From: Actinomadura chibensis NBRC 106107
Lineage (GTDB): Bacteria; Actinomycetota; Actinomycetes; Streptosporangiales; Streptosporangiaceae
Length of the DNA stretch: 64,000 bases
Assembly: GCF_001552135.1 (NCBI RefSeq)
Contig: NZ_BCQP01000057.1
Span: 1 to 64,000, forward strand
Direction: 5' to 3'
Part shown: positions 8,558-16,469 of the stretch, piece by piece
How positions within the stretch are numbered: position 1 is the stretch's first letter
Layout: every line of letters begins with the position of its first letter
The notes under the pieces: generated by a model
Databases searched by the model: none
Told to the model about the DNA's origin: nothing
Seen by the model: the letters and a program-made list of their open reading frames with translations, nothing else
Position numbers and translations under genes: made by a program

Positions 8558-9354
8558 TCCTGAAGACCGGGACCGCCGGGACGGCAGGCGACGATGCCGA
8601 CGACGAGGGGGCGGGGCGGGGCCTCACACTCATCCAGAGCCTGCAACGTGGATTGCGCCTGGTCGAGGCCGTCGCGGAGCAGGGGCCGATGACGGCCCGG
8701 ACCCTGAGCAAGGCCACCGGGCTCGGCCTGCCCACGACCTACCACCTGCTACGTACGCTGGTGTACGAGGGTTACCTGGGGCGGCTTGCCAGCGGCCTCT
8801 ACGCGCTGGGCCCCCAATTTCGTTCCACCGCCGAACTCGAGCGTCAGGCTCGTATCGTGCGTGTGTTGAGGGAGACGACTTCGCAGTTGCGGGACCTGAC
8901 CAACGCCACCGCCGTAGTCGCCGAGTTGGACGGTCGAGACGTCCTCTTGTCGCACCTGTCGCTAAGCCGGAAGGGCCCCGCCCCGGATCTGTGGGTGGGC
9001 ATGCGCCTGCCGATACACGCCACGGCGGTCGGCAAGGCCGTCCTGGGGCAGCTGGATCCGGTGCGCCGCGACGAACTGCTCACCGCACCGCTCGCGCGAT
9101 TCACGGCGCGCACGGTAGCGGACCCGCTGCTGCTCATGCGGGAGGCGGCCGGCTCGCCGATGGCCCACAGCCATGATCAGTACCGCTACGGCATCTCGTG
9201 CGTCGCCCTGCCGCTGCGCGGTCTGCGGTCGCCGTCCGCGCTGTCCATCTGCTTCCACTCCGGCCTGACGCCGCGCCGTCGGCTGCGGCTCGAAAAGGCG
9301 CTGGTGGAGACTGTTGAGGACCTCACCTGCCTGTCCGGCCCGGGGACGGTGTGA
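8545..9354 (+). CDS. IclR-family transcriptional regulator
   Basis: A full-length IclR protein of 269 residues. It has an N-terminal winged HTH (SLQRGLRLVEAVAEQGP, GLPTTYHLLRTL) and a C-terminal effector domain with the usual pattern (LPIHATAVGKAVL, then YGISCVALPLRG). ATG 8545 overlaps the preceding HTH-only gene by 13 nt and has no strong binding site of its own, so translation is probably coupled. IclR proteins often control aromatic or terpenoid catabolism, and it is a candidate binder of the 27-bp elements in this cluster. Confidence 0.9.
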   Translation: MRDLILKTGTAGTAGDDADDEGAGRGLTLIQSLQRGLRLVEAVAEQGPMTARTLSKATGLGLPTTYHLLRTLVYEGYLGRLASGLYALGPQFRSTAELERQARIVRVLRETTSQLRDLTNATAVVAELDGRDVLLSHLSLSRKGPAPDLWVGMRLPIHATAVGKAVLGQLDPVRRDELLTAPLARFTARTVADPLLLMREAAGSPMAHSHDQYRYGISCVALPLRGLRSPSALSICFHSGLTPRRRLRLEKALVETVEDLTCLSGPGTV

Positions 9355-9391
9355 CGGGCGTAGCCGGAAGCGCGATGATCCTGGGCGCCCT

Positions 9392-9904
9392 CTAGTCCCG
9401 GCCGGCCGCCCGTCCGGGGCGCCACGACGTCACCAGTACGCCGGCGCTGCCGAAGCCTCCGCCCAGGAAGGCGATGCCCAGGCCGGCCCAGCCATCGACA
9501 TGGAACCCCACCGCGTGGTCGACGGACCAGCGACCCGAGCCGAGCGCGCCGAGCGCCGCCGAGGCGAGTGCGATCATCAGCACGTACTCATAGCCCTCTC
9601 CTGGCCGGAAGATGAAGAACCCGTTGCGCAGGTGGTTGGCGATCAGGGCAACGCCCATCGTCCCGACGACGGCCGCCGCCGCCAGCGGCGTGAGGGCGCC
9701 GAGCACCAGCAGCAGTCCCGCTCCCACCTCCGTCGTCGTTGCCGTCGCGGCGTGCAGCCTTCCAGGACGGATGCCGATGGACTCGAACCACCGTGCGGTG
9801 CCGGCCAGGCGGCCTCCGCCGAAGGCGTGATTGAGTCCGTGCGCCAGCATGGTTCCGCCGATCGCCAGTCGCAGAATCGCCGTACCGAGATCGACTTCGA
9901 TCAT
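9392..9904 (-). CDS. DoxX-family membrane protein
   Basis: 170 residues with four predicted membrane segments (starting ILRLAIGGTMLAHGLNHAF). The arrangement and the early Gly-rich, His-containing first helix are those of DoxX/DoxD proteins. The GGAGG site is 7 nt before ATG 9904. It is convergent with the IclR gene. DoxX proteins are often linked to quinone or sulfur redox and oxidative stress; no role in this pathway can be read directly. Confidence 0.82.
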   Translation of the reverse strand: MIEVDLGTAILRLAIGGTMLAHGLNHAFGGGRLAGTARWFESIGIRPGRLHAATATTTEVGAGLLLVLGALTPLAAAAVVGTMGVALIANHLRNGFFIFRPGEGYEYVLMIALASAALGALGSGRWSVDHAVGFHVDGWAGLGIAFLGGGFGSAGVLVTSWRPGRAAGRD

Positions 9905-10196
9905 TTCAGTGCCTCCACCCGTCCCCGCGGCTGTTCCGGGTAGATCGTCGCGTCACCGATTCCTGCCGGGAAGCGCGGCGTTTTCACATGACGGGTCGGC
10001 GGTGCCGGACGGCGAGGCGGAGCGTGCCGGCGTCGAGCCGGCGATCGTCATCTGAGATCTGGCCACTTGCCGGTCCTCTCAAGCGCGGCGCATTTTTGGT
10101 CGCAGCGCGAATGGCCGCCGTCGCGGCGATCGAACGCGGCGGCGATCACGATGCGCGCCGTGCTGACAATGACCCGAGGGAAAGGGGAGCGCGCGA

Positions 10197-10577
10197 ATGC
10201 GGCCGGGTGAGAGCTTCGAGTGCGTCTCGTGCGACGCCATGGTTGTCGTGATCGGTGCCGCCACGGCGGACGGCGTGCTGGTGTGCTGCGGTATGCGCAT
10301 GCGTACGGCGCGGCCGGTCCCCTGCAGCGCCCGGCTCGATACCGCCTCCGAACATGGAGTGGTCGCCGGTGTCCGGTACGCCGATCCGGTCTCCGGGCTA
10401 AGGGTGCGCTGTACCAAGAGCGGAAAGGGTCCGTTCGAGTTCGGATATCGCCGGCTCGTCACCGGGGCGACTCGTGCGCCGGCGCCACCGGAATGGGCCG
10501 AGGCCGACATTTCAGAAGGTGCGCCGGACGTTGTGCAGGAATCTGAAATGGCGTATCTGGAACGCCTACTCCACTAG
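10197..10577 (+). CDS. Desulforedoxin-like iron-centre protein
   Basis: 126 residues. The N-terminus has FECVSCDAMVVV followed by LVCCGMRM, giving Cys9, Cys12, Cys30 and Cys31. This is the CxxC...CC pattern and spacing of desulforedoxin and the N-terminal domain of desulfoferrodoxin, a single iron bound by four cysteines. The remaining roughly 90 residues match nothing I recognise; they hold two more cysteines (43 and 72) and an acidic C-terminus. AAAGGGGAG lies about 7 nt before the ATG. It precedes the acyl-CoA ligase gene by 39 nt and is probably in its operon. A redox or metal-carrier role is an inference. Confidence 0.65.
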   Translation: MRPGESFECVSCDAMVVVIGAATADGVLVCCGMRMRTARPVPCSARLDTASEHGVVAGVRYADPVSGLRVRCTKSGKGPFEFGYRRLVTGATRAPAPPEWAEADISEGAPDVVQESEMAYLERLLH

Positions 10578-10616
10578 GGCGAGGTTGGTGCTAGCAGCCT
10601 TCACGGGAGGATCACG

Positions 10617-12233
10617 ATGAGCGCACGTCCCACCGACCACGACCGGGTCACGGTCGTTGAGTTGCTACGGCGGTGCGTGGAGAACGACCCTCACCGAACG
10701 TTCCTCGACCTCAACGGTGAGACCTACTCGTACGCCGACGTCTGGCAGCGCGCGCAGGATATGGCCGGTGGGTTGGCCGCGCTCGGCGTCAGCGCCGGAC
10801 AGACCATCGTCAGCATGCAGGACACGCACATCGATGCCGTGGCGTCGTGGTTCGGCGCCAACCTGCTCGGCGCGGTGTGGGTGGGCACGAACACCGCCCT
10901 GCGGGGTGAGTTCCTTCGCCACGTCGTGACCGATGCCGGCTCCGCCGTGGTGATCTGCGAACAGGACCATGTCGAGCGGTTCACCGCGATCTCCGACCGG
11001 CTGCCCGGGGTGGCCCGGGTGCTGCACCGTGGCGAGCCGCTCGGCTGGCGGCGGGACGGCCTGCGCATCGAGCCCCTGGCCGACCACCTGCGGGCGCTCA
11101 CCGCACCGGTGTACGCCCCGACCCCCGACGATCTCACCTGTCTCACCTACACCGGGGGAACGACCGGGCCGTCCAAGGGCTGCATGATCAGCCACGGGTA
11201 CGCCGTCAACATCGCCCGGCGCGGCCTGGTCCAGACGCAGCGCACCTCCGCGGAGGTGAACTGGAGTCCGCTGCCGATGTTCCACCTCAACGTCCTGTCC
11301 ATGACGATCATCTCCACGATGCTCGTGCGGGGCACGGCGGCACTCGCCCCGCGCTTCTCCGTGTCCGGGTTCTGGCCGGAGATCGAACGGACCGGTGCGC
11401 GAGTGGTGAACATGATCGGCGCCATGCCCGTGATGATCGCCCAGCAGCCCGACACCCCCGAGATGCGGCGGTGCTACGGGCAGATCCGCATGGTCCACTG
11501 CGTCCCGTTCTCGCCCGCCTTGCAGGAGGTCTGGCGCGAGCGATTCGGTGTCACGACCCCGGGATCGAAGGGGTACGGCATGACCGAGGTCTTCCCGATG
11601 ACATTCCAGCCCGCGCAGGACGACTCACCTGCCGCGAGCGCCGGGCGCACCAACGAGACCGACTTCGAGGTGCGCATCGTCGATGAGAGCGACAACGAGC
11701 TGCCAGTGGGTGAGGTAGGTGAGGTGGTGTGCCGGCCACGTCGCCCGAACGTGATGTTCAAGGGCTACTGGCGACGCCCGGAGGCCACACTCGACGCGAC
11801 CCGGAACCTGTGGTTCCACTCCGGTGACCTGGGGAGGTTCGACGAGAACGGCTACTTCTACTTCGTCGACCGCAAGCACGACTACCTGCGCCGCCGCGGC
11901 GAGAACATCTCCAGTAAGGAGGTCGAGGCCGCCTACGCCGCACATCCGGACATCCGGCAGGTCGCGGTGCACGCCGTCCGGTCCGAACTCTCCGAGGACG
12001 ACCTGAAGGTCACCGCGGTGCGGGCAGCGGGATCGGACCTGAGCGCCGAAGAACTCTTCGAGTGGTCCAAGGAGCGCGTGCCGTACTTCGCGCTTCCGCG
12101 CTACATCGAATTCCGTGACGAACTCCCACTCAGCCCGACCGGGCACGTGCGGAAGAACCTGCTGCGCGACCAGGGATGCACACCCGCGACGTGGGACCGC
12201 GAGCTCGCCGACGTGACCTGGGAGCGGCGGTGA
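10617..12233 (+). CDS. AMP-forming acyl-CoA synthetase
   Basis: An intact ligase of 538 residues. Visible motifs are YTGGTTGPSKG (P-loop, about 178-188), GYGMTEVFP, the FHSGDLG region and LRRRGENISSKE. Its overall pattern resembles the CaiC/FadD17-like group of carboxylate-CoA ligases. It activates an acid to its CoA thioester for the thiolases that follow. GGGAGG precedes the ATG. Its TGA overlaps the GTG of the first thiolase gene. With the ligase at 3224 broken, this copy may carry the activation step. Confidence 0.92.
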   Translation: MSARPTDHDRVTVVELLRRCVENDPHRTFLDLNGETYSYADVWQRAQDMAGGLAALGVSAGQTIVSMQDTHIDAVASWFGANLLGAVWVGTNTALRGEFLRHVVTDAGSAVVICEQDHVERFTAISDRLPGVARVLHRGEPLGWRRDGLRIEPLADHLRALTAPVYAPTPDDLTCLTYTGGTTGPSKGCMISHGYAVNIARRGLVQTQRTSAEVNWSPLPMFHLNVLSMTIISTMLVRGTAALAPRFSVSGFWPEIERTGARVVNMIGAMPVMIAQQPDTPEMRRCYGQIRMVHCVPFSPALQEVWRERFGVTTPGSKGYGMTEVFPMTFQPAQDDSPAASAGRTNETDFEVRIVDESDNELPVGEVGEVVCRPRRPNVMFKGYWRRPEATLDATRNLWFHSGDLGRFDENGYFYFVDRKHDYLRRRGENISSKEVEAAYAAHPDIRQVAVHAVRSELSEDDLKVTAVRAAGSDLSAEELFEWSKERVPYFALPRYIEFRDELPLSPTGHVRKNLLRDQGCTPATWDRELADVTWERR

Positions 12234-13408
12234 CCGCCTCCGTCCGCGACCGGTGCGCCATCACCGGGGTCGGCACCACGGACTTCAGCCGCGAGTCCGG
12301 TCGCTCGGTGCTCACCCTCGCCGCGCAAGCGTCGCTCGGCGCGATCCGGGACGCCGGCCTGGCCCCGTCCGACATCGACGGCATCGTGCGCTGCGAGATG
12401 GACGAAGCCCTGCACGCGGACGTCGCCGCCGCCCTGGGCATGCCCAACGTCGCGTTCTGGGCGTCCGGCGGCTGGGCGGGCGCGGCGCCCTGCGGGATGG
12501 TCGGGCTGGCCGTCGACGCGATCCTCGCGGGGCGCGCGACCAACGTGCTGGTGTTCCGCTCGCTGAACGGACGGTCGGGCAGGCGATTCGGCCAGGGCTG
12601 GGCCGCCGGCGCCAGCGTCGGCGGCCGCGGCGCCTACCTTGAGTACCTGATGCCATACGGCCTGGTCTCGCCCGGCATGGCGTACGCGATGTTCGCCCGC
12701 CGTCACATGATCGAGTTCGGGACGACCGCCGAGCACCTGGGCCATATCGCCCTGGCCTGCCACGCACGCGCGAACGAGAACCCGGCCGCGCAGCGGTACG
12801 GCCACCCGCTGACGATGGCCGGGTATCTGGACGCGCGAATGATCGCGGACCCGCTGCGCCTGTACGACTTCTGCCTGGAGACCGATGGCGCCGCGGCGGT
12901 GGTCGTCACTTCCGCCGAGCGGGCGCAGGACGGCCCCAAGCGCGCGGTGCTCATCCGCGCGGTGACACAGGGCGATCTCCCCGAGCCCCGGCTGGGCGGT
13001 CTCTGGGGGAATCTGCTGAGCGGCCCGCTGATCAACCAAGGCGGAGCACTGGCGCGGCGGCTGTACCGCGACGCGGGCCTGGGACCGGCGGACATCGACG
13101 TCGCCCAGATCTACGACTGCTTCACCATCACCGTCCTGATGCAGTTGGAGGACTACGGCTTCTGCGCCCCGGGCGAAGGTGGTCCGTTCGCAGCCGGCGG
13201 AGCACTGGAACCCGGCGGATCGCTACCGCTCAATACGTCCGGCGGAAATCTCGCGGACGGCTACGTCCACGGCATGAGCCACGTCGTCGAAGGGGTTCGG
13301 CAATTGCGCGGCGAATCCACGGCACCCGTTCCCGGCGCGGAGACCTGCCTCGTCACATCGGGAATCCCCGGCCCGGGCTCGAGCGCGCTCATCCTGCGCG
13401 CGGGCTGA
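12230..13408 (+). CDS. Thiolase-like lipid-transfer protein (SCP-x/Ltp2-like)
   Basis: 392 residues in the SCP-x-type thiolase fold. The C-terminal half holds QIYDCFTITV and the glycine-rich LNTSGGNLADGYVHGMSH. At the usual nucleophile site the NxACxSG pattern is replaced by ASGGWAGAAPCGM, so the catalytic Cys is absent or shifted. Steroid side-chain aldolases of the Ltp2 type look like this and pair with DUF35 proteins, and a DUF35 gene lies at 15969. A retro-aldol or thiolytic cleavage is therefore plausible (inference). GTG 12230 overlaps the upstream TGA. The weaker alternative is an upstream in-frame ATG at 12176. Confidence 0.8.
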   Translation: MTASVRDRCAITGVGTTDFSRESGRSVLTLAAQASLGAIRDAGLAPSDIDGIVRCEMDEALHADVAAALGMPNVAFWASGGWAGAAPCGMVGLAVDAILAGRATNVLVFRSLNGRSGRRFGQGWAAGASVGGRGAYLEYLMPYGLVSPGMAYAMFARRHMIEFGTTAEHLGHIALACHARANENPAAQRYGHPLTMAGYLDARMIADPLRLYDFCLETDGAAAVVVTSAERAQDGPKRAVLIRAVTQGDLPEPRLGGLWGNLLSGPLINQGGALARRLYRDAGLGPADIDVAQIYDCFTITVLMQLEDYGFCAPGEGGPFAAGGALEPGGSLPLNTSGGNLADGYVHGMSHVVEGVRQLRGESTAPVPGAETCLVTSGIPGPGSSALILRAG

Positions 13409-13426
13409 CCTACAGAAGGGACGAGT

Positions 13427-14650
13427 GTGCCCACTCCGGTTTTCATACTCGGCGGATGGCAGTCGGACTTCGCCCAGAAGGCGCCCGGCGGTGACGTCTA
13501 CCCGCTGATCGAGTCCGCGACGTTCGAGACGCTCGACGACGCGGGAATCGCGCCCGCGGAAGTCGATGTCATCCACGTCGGGAACTTCGCGGGCGAACTG
13601 TTCAACTTCCAGGGGCAGATGGGCGGCCTGGTCACCGCGGTCCATCAGGACCTGGCCGGCAAACCCGCCTCGCGGCACGAGGCCGCCTGTGCCTCGGGCA
13701 GCATGGCCGTCCTCGCCGCGATGTCGGACCTTGAGAGCGGCCGCTACGGCACCGCGCTCGTCCTCGGCGCCGAGGTACTCCGCAGCGTCCCCGGGCCCGA
13801 AGCGGGCGTTCGACTGGGATGCGCCGCCTGGACGGGCCGCGAGATCGTGGACGAGCCGTTCCCCTGGCCGAGCATGTTCGACCGCGTCGCGGTCGAGTAC
13901 GAGCACCGGTACGGGCTCGACCACCGGCACCTCGGTCGCATCGCGGAGATCAACGTGGGCAACGCCCGGCGCAACGGCAACGCGCAGACGCGGGCGTGGG
14001 AATTCGCAGAAGGCTCCTTTCGTGCCGACGACGAATTGAATCCCCGTGTCGGCGCCATTCTGCGCAAGCAGGACTGCGGCCGGATCACGGACGGGTCGGC
14101 CGGGGTGGTCCTGGCGTCCGAGAGGGCCGCCGGCGAATGGGCCCGAGCGCGGGGCATCGCGCTGGAGTCCGTGCCGCGCATCCAGGGCTGGGGGCACCGC
14201 ACCGGCACGATGCTGCTGGAGGACAAGCTGGCCGCCGGCGTCCGCGCGGAGTACCTCTTCCCTCACCTGCGCACGGCGATCGTCGACTCCTTCCGCGGAG
14301 CCGGTATCTCCGGTCCGTACGAACTCGACGCCATCGAGACCCACGACTGCTTCTCGATATCCGAGTATGTCGCCCTCGACCACTTCGGGGTCACCCCTCC
14401 CGGCAAGGCCTGGCAGGCGGTCGAGGACGGCACGATCGAGCCGGGCGGCCGCCTGCCCGTCAACCCCGGCGGCGGGCTGCTGGGACTGGGGCATCCCGTC
14501 GGCGCCACCGGCGTGCGCATGCTCCTCGACGGCGCCAGGCAGGTCGGCGGCCGGGCCGGTGACCACCAGGTTCCCGGCGCCCGGCGGGTCGGTCTGCTGA
14601 ACCTCGGCGGTTCCGTCACCACCGTCGCCGCGTTCGTCGTCGGTGTCTGA
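13427..14650 (+). CDS. Acetyl-CoA acetyltransferase-like thiolase (SCP-x type)
   Basis: 407 residues. The nucleophile Cys88 is present in HEAACASGSM, the motif THDCFSISE follows near residue 305, and His356 sits in GGGLLGLGHPVGATG. The second Cys of biosynthetic thiolases is replaced within GLLNLGG, as is usual for SCP-x relatives. It should thiolytically release acetyl- or propionyl-CoA from a beta-ketoacyl-CoA. GTG 13427 has GAAGGG 7 nt upstream. It is 18 nt downstream of the other thiolase, so the two may form a complex. Confidence 0.88.
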   Translation: MPTPVFILGGWQSDFAQKAPGGDVYPLIESATFETLDDAGIAPAEVDVIHVGNFAGELFNFQGQMGGLVTAVHQDLAGKPASRHEAACASGSMAVLAAMSDLESGRYGTALVLGAEVLRSVPGPEAGVRLGCAAWTGREIVDEPFPWPSMFDRVAVEYEHRYGLDHRHLGRIAEINVGNARRNGNAQTRAWEFAEGSFRADDELNPRVGAILRKQDCGRITDGSAGVVLASERAAGEWARARGIALESVPRIQGWGHRTGTMLLEDKLAAGVRAEYLFPHLRTAIVDSFRGAGISGPYELDAIETHDCFSISEYVALDHFGVTPPGKAWQAVEDGTIEPGGRLPVNPGGGLLGLGHPVGATGVRMLLDGARQVGGRAGDHQVPGARRVGLLNLGGSVTTVAAFVVGV

Positions 14651-14673
14651 AAAGCCTTTTGCGGTGGGCGGTC

Positions 14674-14700
14674 TTGCTTCATCTGAATTCGTGAGTCTCG
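14674..14700 (+). promoter_or_regulatory. 27-bp element, copy 2 (before the first amidohydrolase gene)
   Basis: It differs from the 4800-4826 copy at one base (TGAAT instead of TGAAG). It ends 57 nt before ATG 14758. The flanking 15-20 nt on each side are unrelated to those of copy 1, so only this block is conserved. It contains GAATTC and is likely to be a binding site or promoter that starts the 14758-19649 transcription unit. Confidence 0.7.
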
Positions 14701-14757
14701 TCTGATGCCACGACACCGGGAATTCTGGGAAATGTAGTTCTGACTGTGGAGGTTGTG

Positions 14758-15972
14758 ATGAGTGTCCCGCTCATTATCGACACTGACACGCACGTGAACG
14801 AGCCGCGTGATCTGTGGACCAGCCGGATGTCCCGCGATCGATGGGGCGACCTGATCCCCGAGGTGCGCTGGATCGAGGACCGGCAGGGCGAATACTGGTG
14901 CATGGCAGGCAAACCGCTGTTCACCGTCGGCACCTGCATCATGGAGCCGGATGAGAACGGGCGGCCGATCCGCTCGCCGCGGTTCCCGGACTACGCGCAG
15001 ACCTACGAGCAGATGCACCCGTCCGCCTACGACGCGACCGAGCGGCTGAAGGTCCTGGACTCCTACGGAATCCAGGCCGCCGCGCTGTTCCCGAACCTCG
15101 GCTTCGTGGGGCCGAACATCTTCGCGGCGGCCGGCTCCGACGCGCTCGAATTCCAGACCGCCGCGCTGCGGGCGTACAACGACTTCCTGCTCGACTGGTG
15201 CGGTGCGGACCCGGACCGCCTGCTCTCGCTGGCGCTGATCCCGTACTGGGACGTCGACGCCGCGGTCGCCGAGATCGAGCGCTGCGCGGCGCTCGGGCAC
15301 AAGGGCCTGGTCTCGACCGGCAAGCCGCAGGAGCACGGCCAGCCGCTGTTCGTGGACCCGTACTGGGACCGGATGTGGGCGGCGGCCCAGGACGTCGGCC
15401 TGTCCATCAGCTTCCACGTCGGCGGCGGCGATCTGAGCCGGCACCTGAATCCGGAGCGCATCGAGAAGGAAGGTTGGCGGGCGACGCTGGCGCGACTGAC
15501 CACGAGCTTCTTCATGGAGAGCGGAATCGGAGTCGCCGACCTGCTGATGTCCGGCGTGCTGGCCCGGTTCCCCCGGCTGAGGTTCGTGTCGGTGGAGAGC
15601 GCGATCGGGTGGATCCCCTTCCTGCTGGAGTCGCTCGATTTCCACTACAAGAAGTACGAGCCGTGGGTCGAGCGGCCCGAGTTCGCCGCCAGTGACCTGC
15701 TGCCCAGCGACTACTTCCGCCGGCAGGTGTTCGCGAACTTCTGGTACGAGAAATTGCAGCCCTGGCACGTGGAGGCGATAGGCACCGACAACCTGCTCTT
15801 CGAGACGGACTATCCGCACCAGACGTGTCTCGCCGGTGACGAGATCACCGAGGCGATCGACAACAGCCTCGGCGGCCTCCCCGAGGCGGATCGCGAGAAA
15901 GTCCTCTGGCGCAACGCCGCGTCGCTGTACAACCTCGATGTCGCCAAGCTCGAAGCGCTGAACACGCCGTGA
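14758..15972 (+). CDS. Amidohydrolase-2 family enzyme (ACMSD-like)
   Basis: A TIM-barrel amidohydrolase of 404 residues. The N-terminal metal motif reads DTDTHVNE (about residues 8-15). A mid-barrel His lies in SISFHVGGGD, and the C-terminal metal region has FETDYPH. Relatives include decarboxylases and carbon-carbon or lactone hydrolases, so the reaction is not fixed by sequence. ATG 14758 has GGAGG 5 nt upstream. It is the first gene after the 27-bp element. Its TGA overlaps the GTG of the DUF35 gene. Confidence 0.85.
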   Translation: MSVPLIIDTDTHVNEPRDLWTSRMSRDRWGDLIPEVRWIEDRQGEYWCMAGKPLFTVGTCIMEPDENGRPIRSPRFPDYAQTYEQMHPSAYDATERLKVLDSYGIQAAALFPNLGFVGPNIFAAAGSDALEFQTAALRAYNDFLLDWCGADPDRLLSLALIPYWDVDAAVAEIERCAALGHKGLVSTGKPQEHGQPLFVDPYWDRMWAAAQDVGLSISFHVGGGDLSRHLNPERIEKEGWRATLARLTTSFFMESGIGVADLLMSGVLARFPRLRFVSVESAIGWIPFLLESLDFHYKKYEPWVERPEFAASDLLPSDYFRRQVFANFWYEKLQPWHVEAIGTDNLLFETDYPHQTCLAGDEITEAIDNSLGGLPEADREKVLWRNAASLYNLDVAKLEALNTP

Positions 15973-16382
15973 CGTCCGCGCCGCTGCCGGTGGTCGATGA
16001 TCCGGACACCGGCGGGTTCTGGGCGGCGGCGCGGCGCGGCGAGATCGCGGTCTGTCGTTGCGCGCGGTGCGGTGAGCTCATCCAGTTGCCGCGCGGCATC
16101 TGCCACCGCTGCCACAGCACCCGCGTCGAATGGGAGGCGGTCGCGCCACGAGCTCGGCTTGTGGCGTGGACCGTCGCCGAACATCAGGTGCACCCGGCGT
16201 TCCCGGTGCCCTACACGGTCGTCCTCGTGGAATTGCGGGACGTGCCGCGGGTCCGACTGGCCGGCTACCTTCCCGGCCGTCCCGCGCTTGTGGCGGATAT
16301 GGCGATGCGGGCTGTCTTCCGCGACGGCGCACCAGGCGTGTCGCTGGTCGACTGGGTTCCCGAAGCCGCTGACACCATTTGA
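15969..16382 (+). CDS. DUF35 zinc-ribbon/OB-fold acyl-CoA-associated protein
   Basis: 137 residues. An N-terminal helix (GGFWAAARRGEI) is followed by a rubredoxin-like zinc ribbon, CRCARCGE...CHRCHS (about residues 29-49), then an OB-fold (VAPRARLVAWTV onward). Such proteins partner thiolase-like aldolases and steroid hydratases and help bind acyl-CoA. The likely partner is the Cys-less thiolase at 12230. It starts at GTG 15969 in a GTGA overlap with the amidohydrolase gene. Confidence 0.85.
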   Translation: MTSAPLPVVDDPDTGGFWAAARRGEIAVCRCARCGELIQLPRGICHRCHSTRVEWEAVAPRARLVAWTVAEHQVHPAFPVPYTVVLVELRDVPRVRLAGYLPGRPALVADMAMRAVFRDGAPGVSLVDWVPEAADTI

Positions 16383-16469
16383 ATTCCGGCCGCTTGTCGG
16401 CCCGAGCGGCGGGCGTTTTAGTAGCGCTAGGAATCAGCCAACGAATTGGCGCGTGGATAGGGGCATGCC

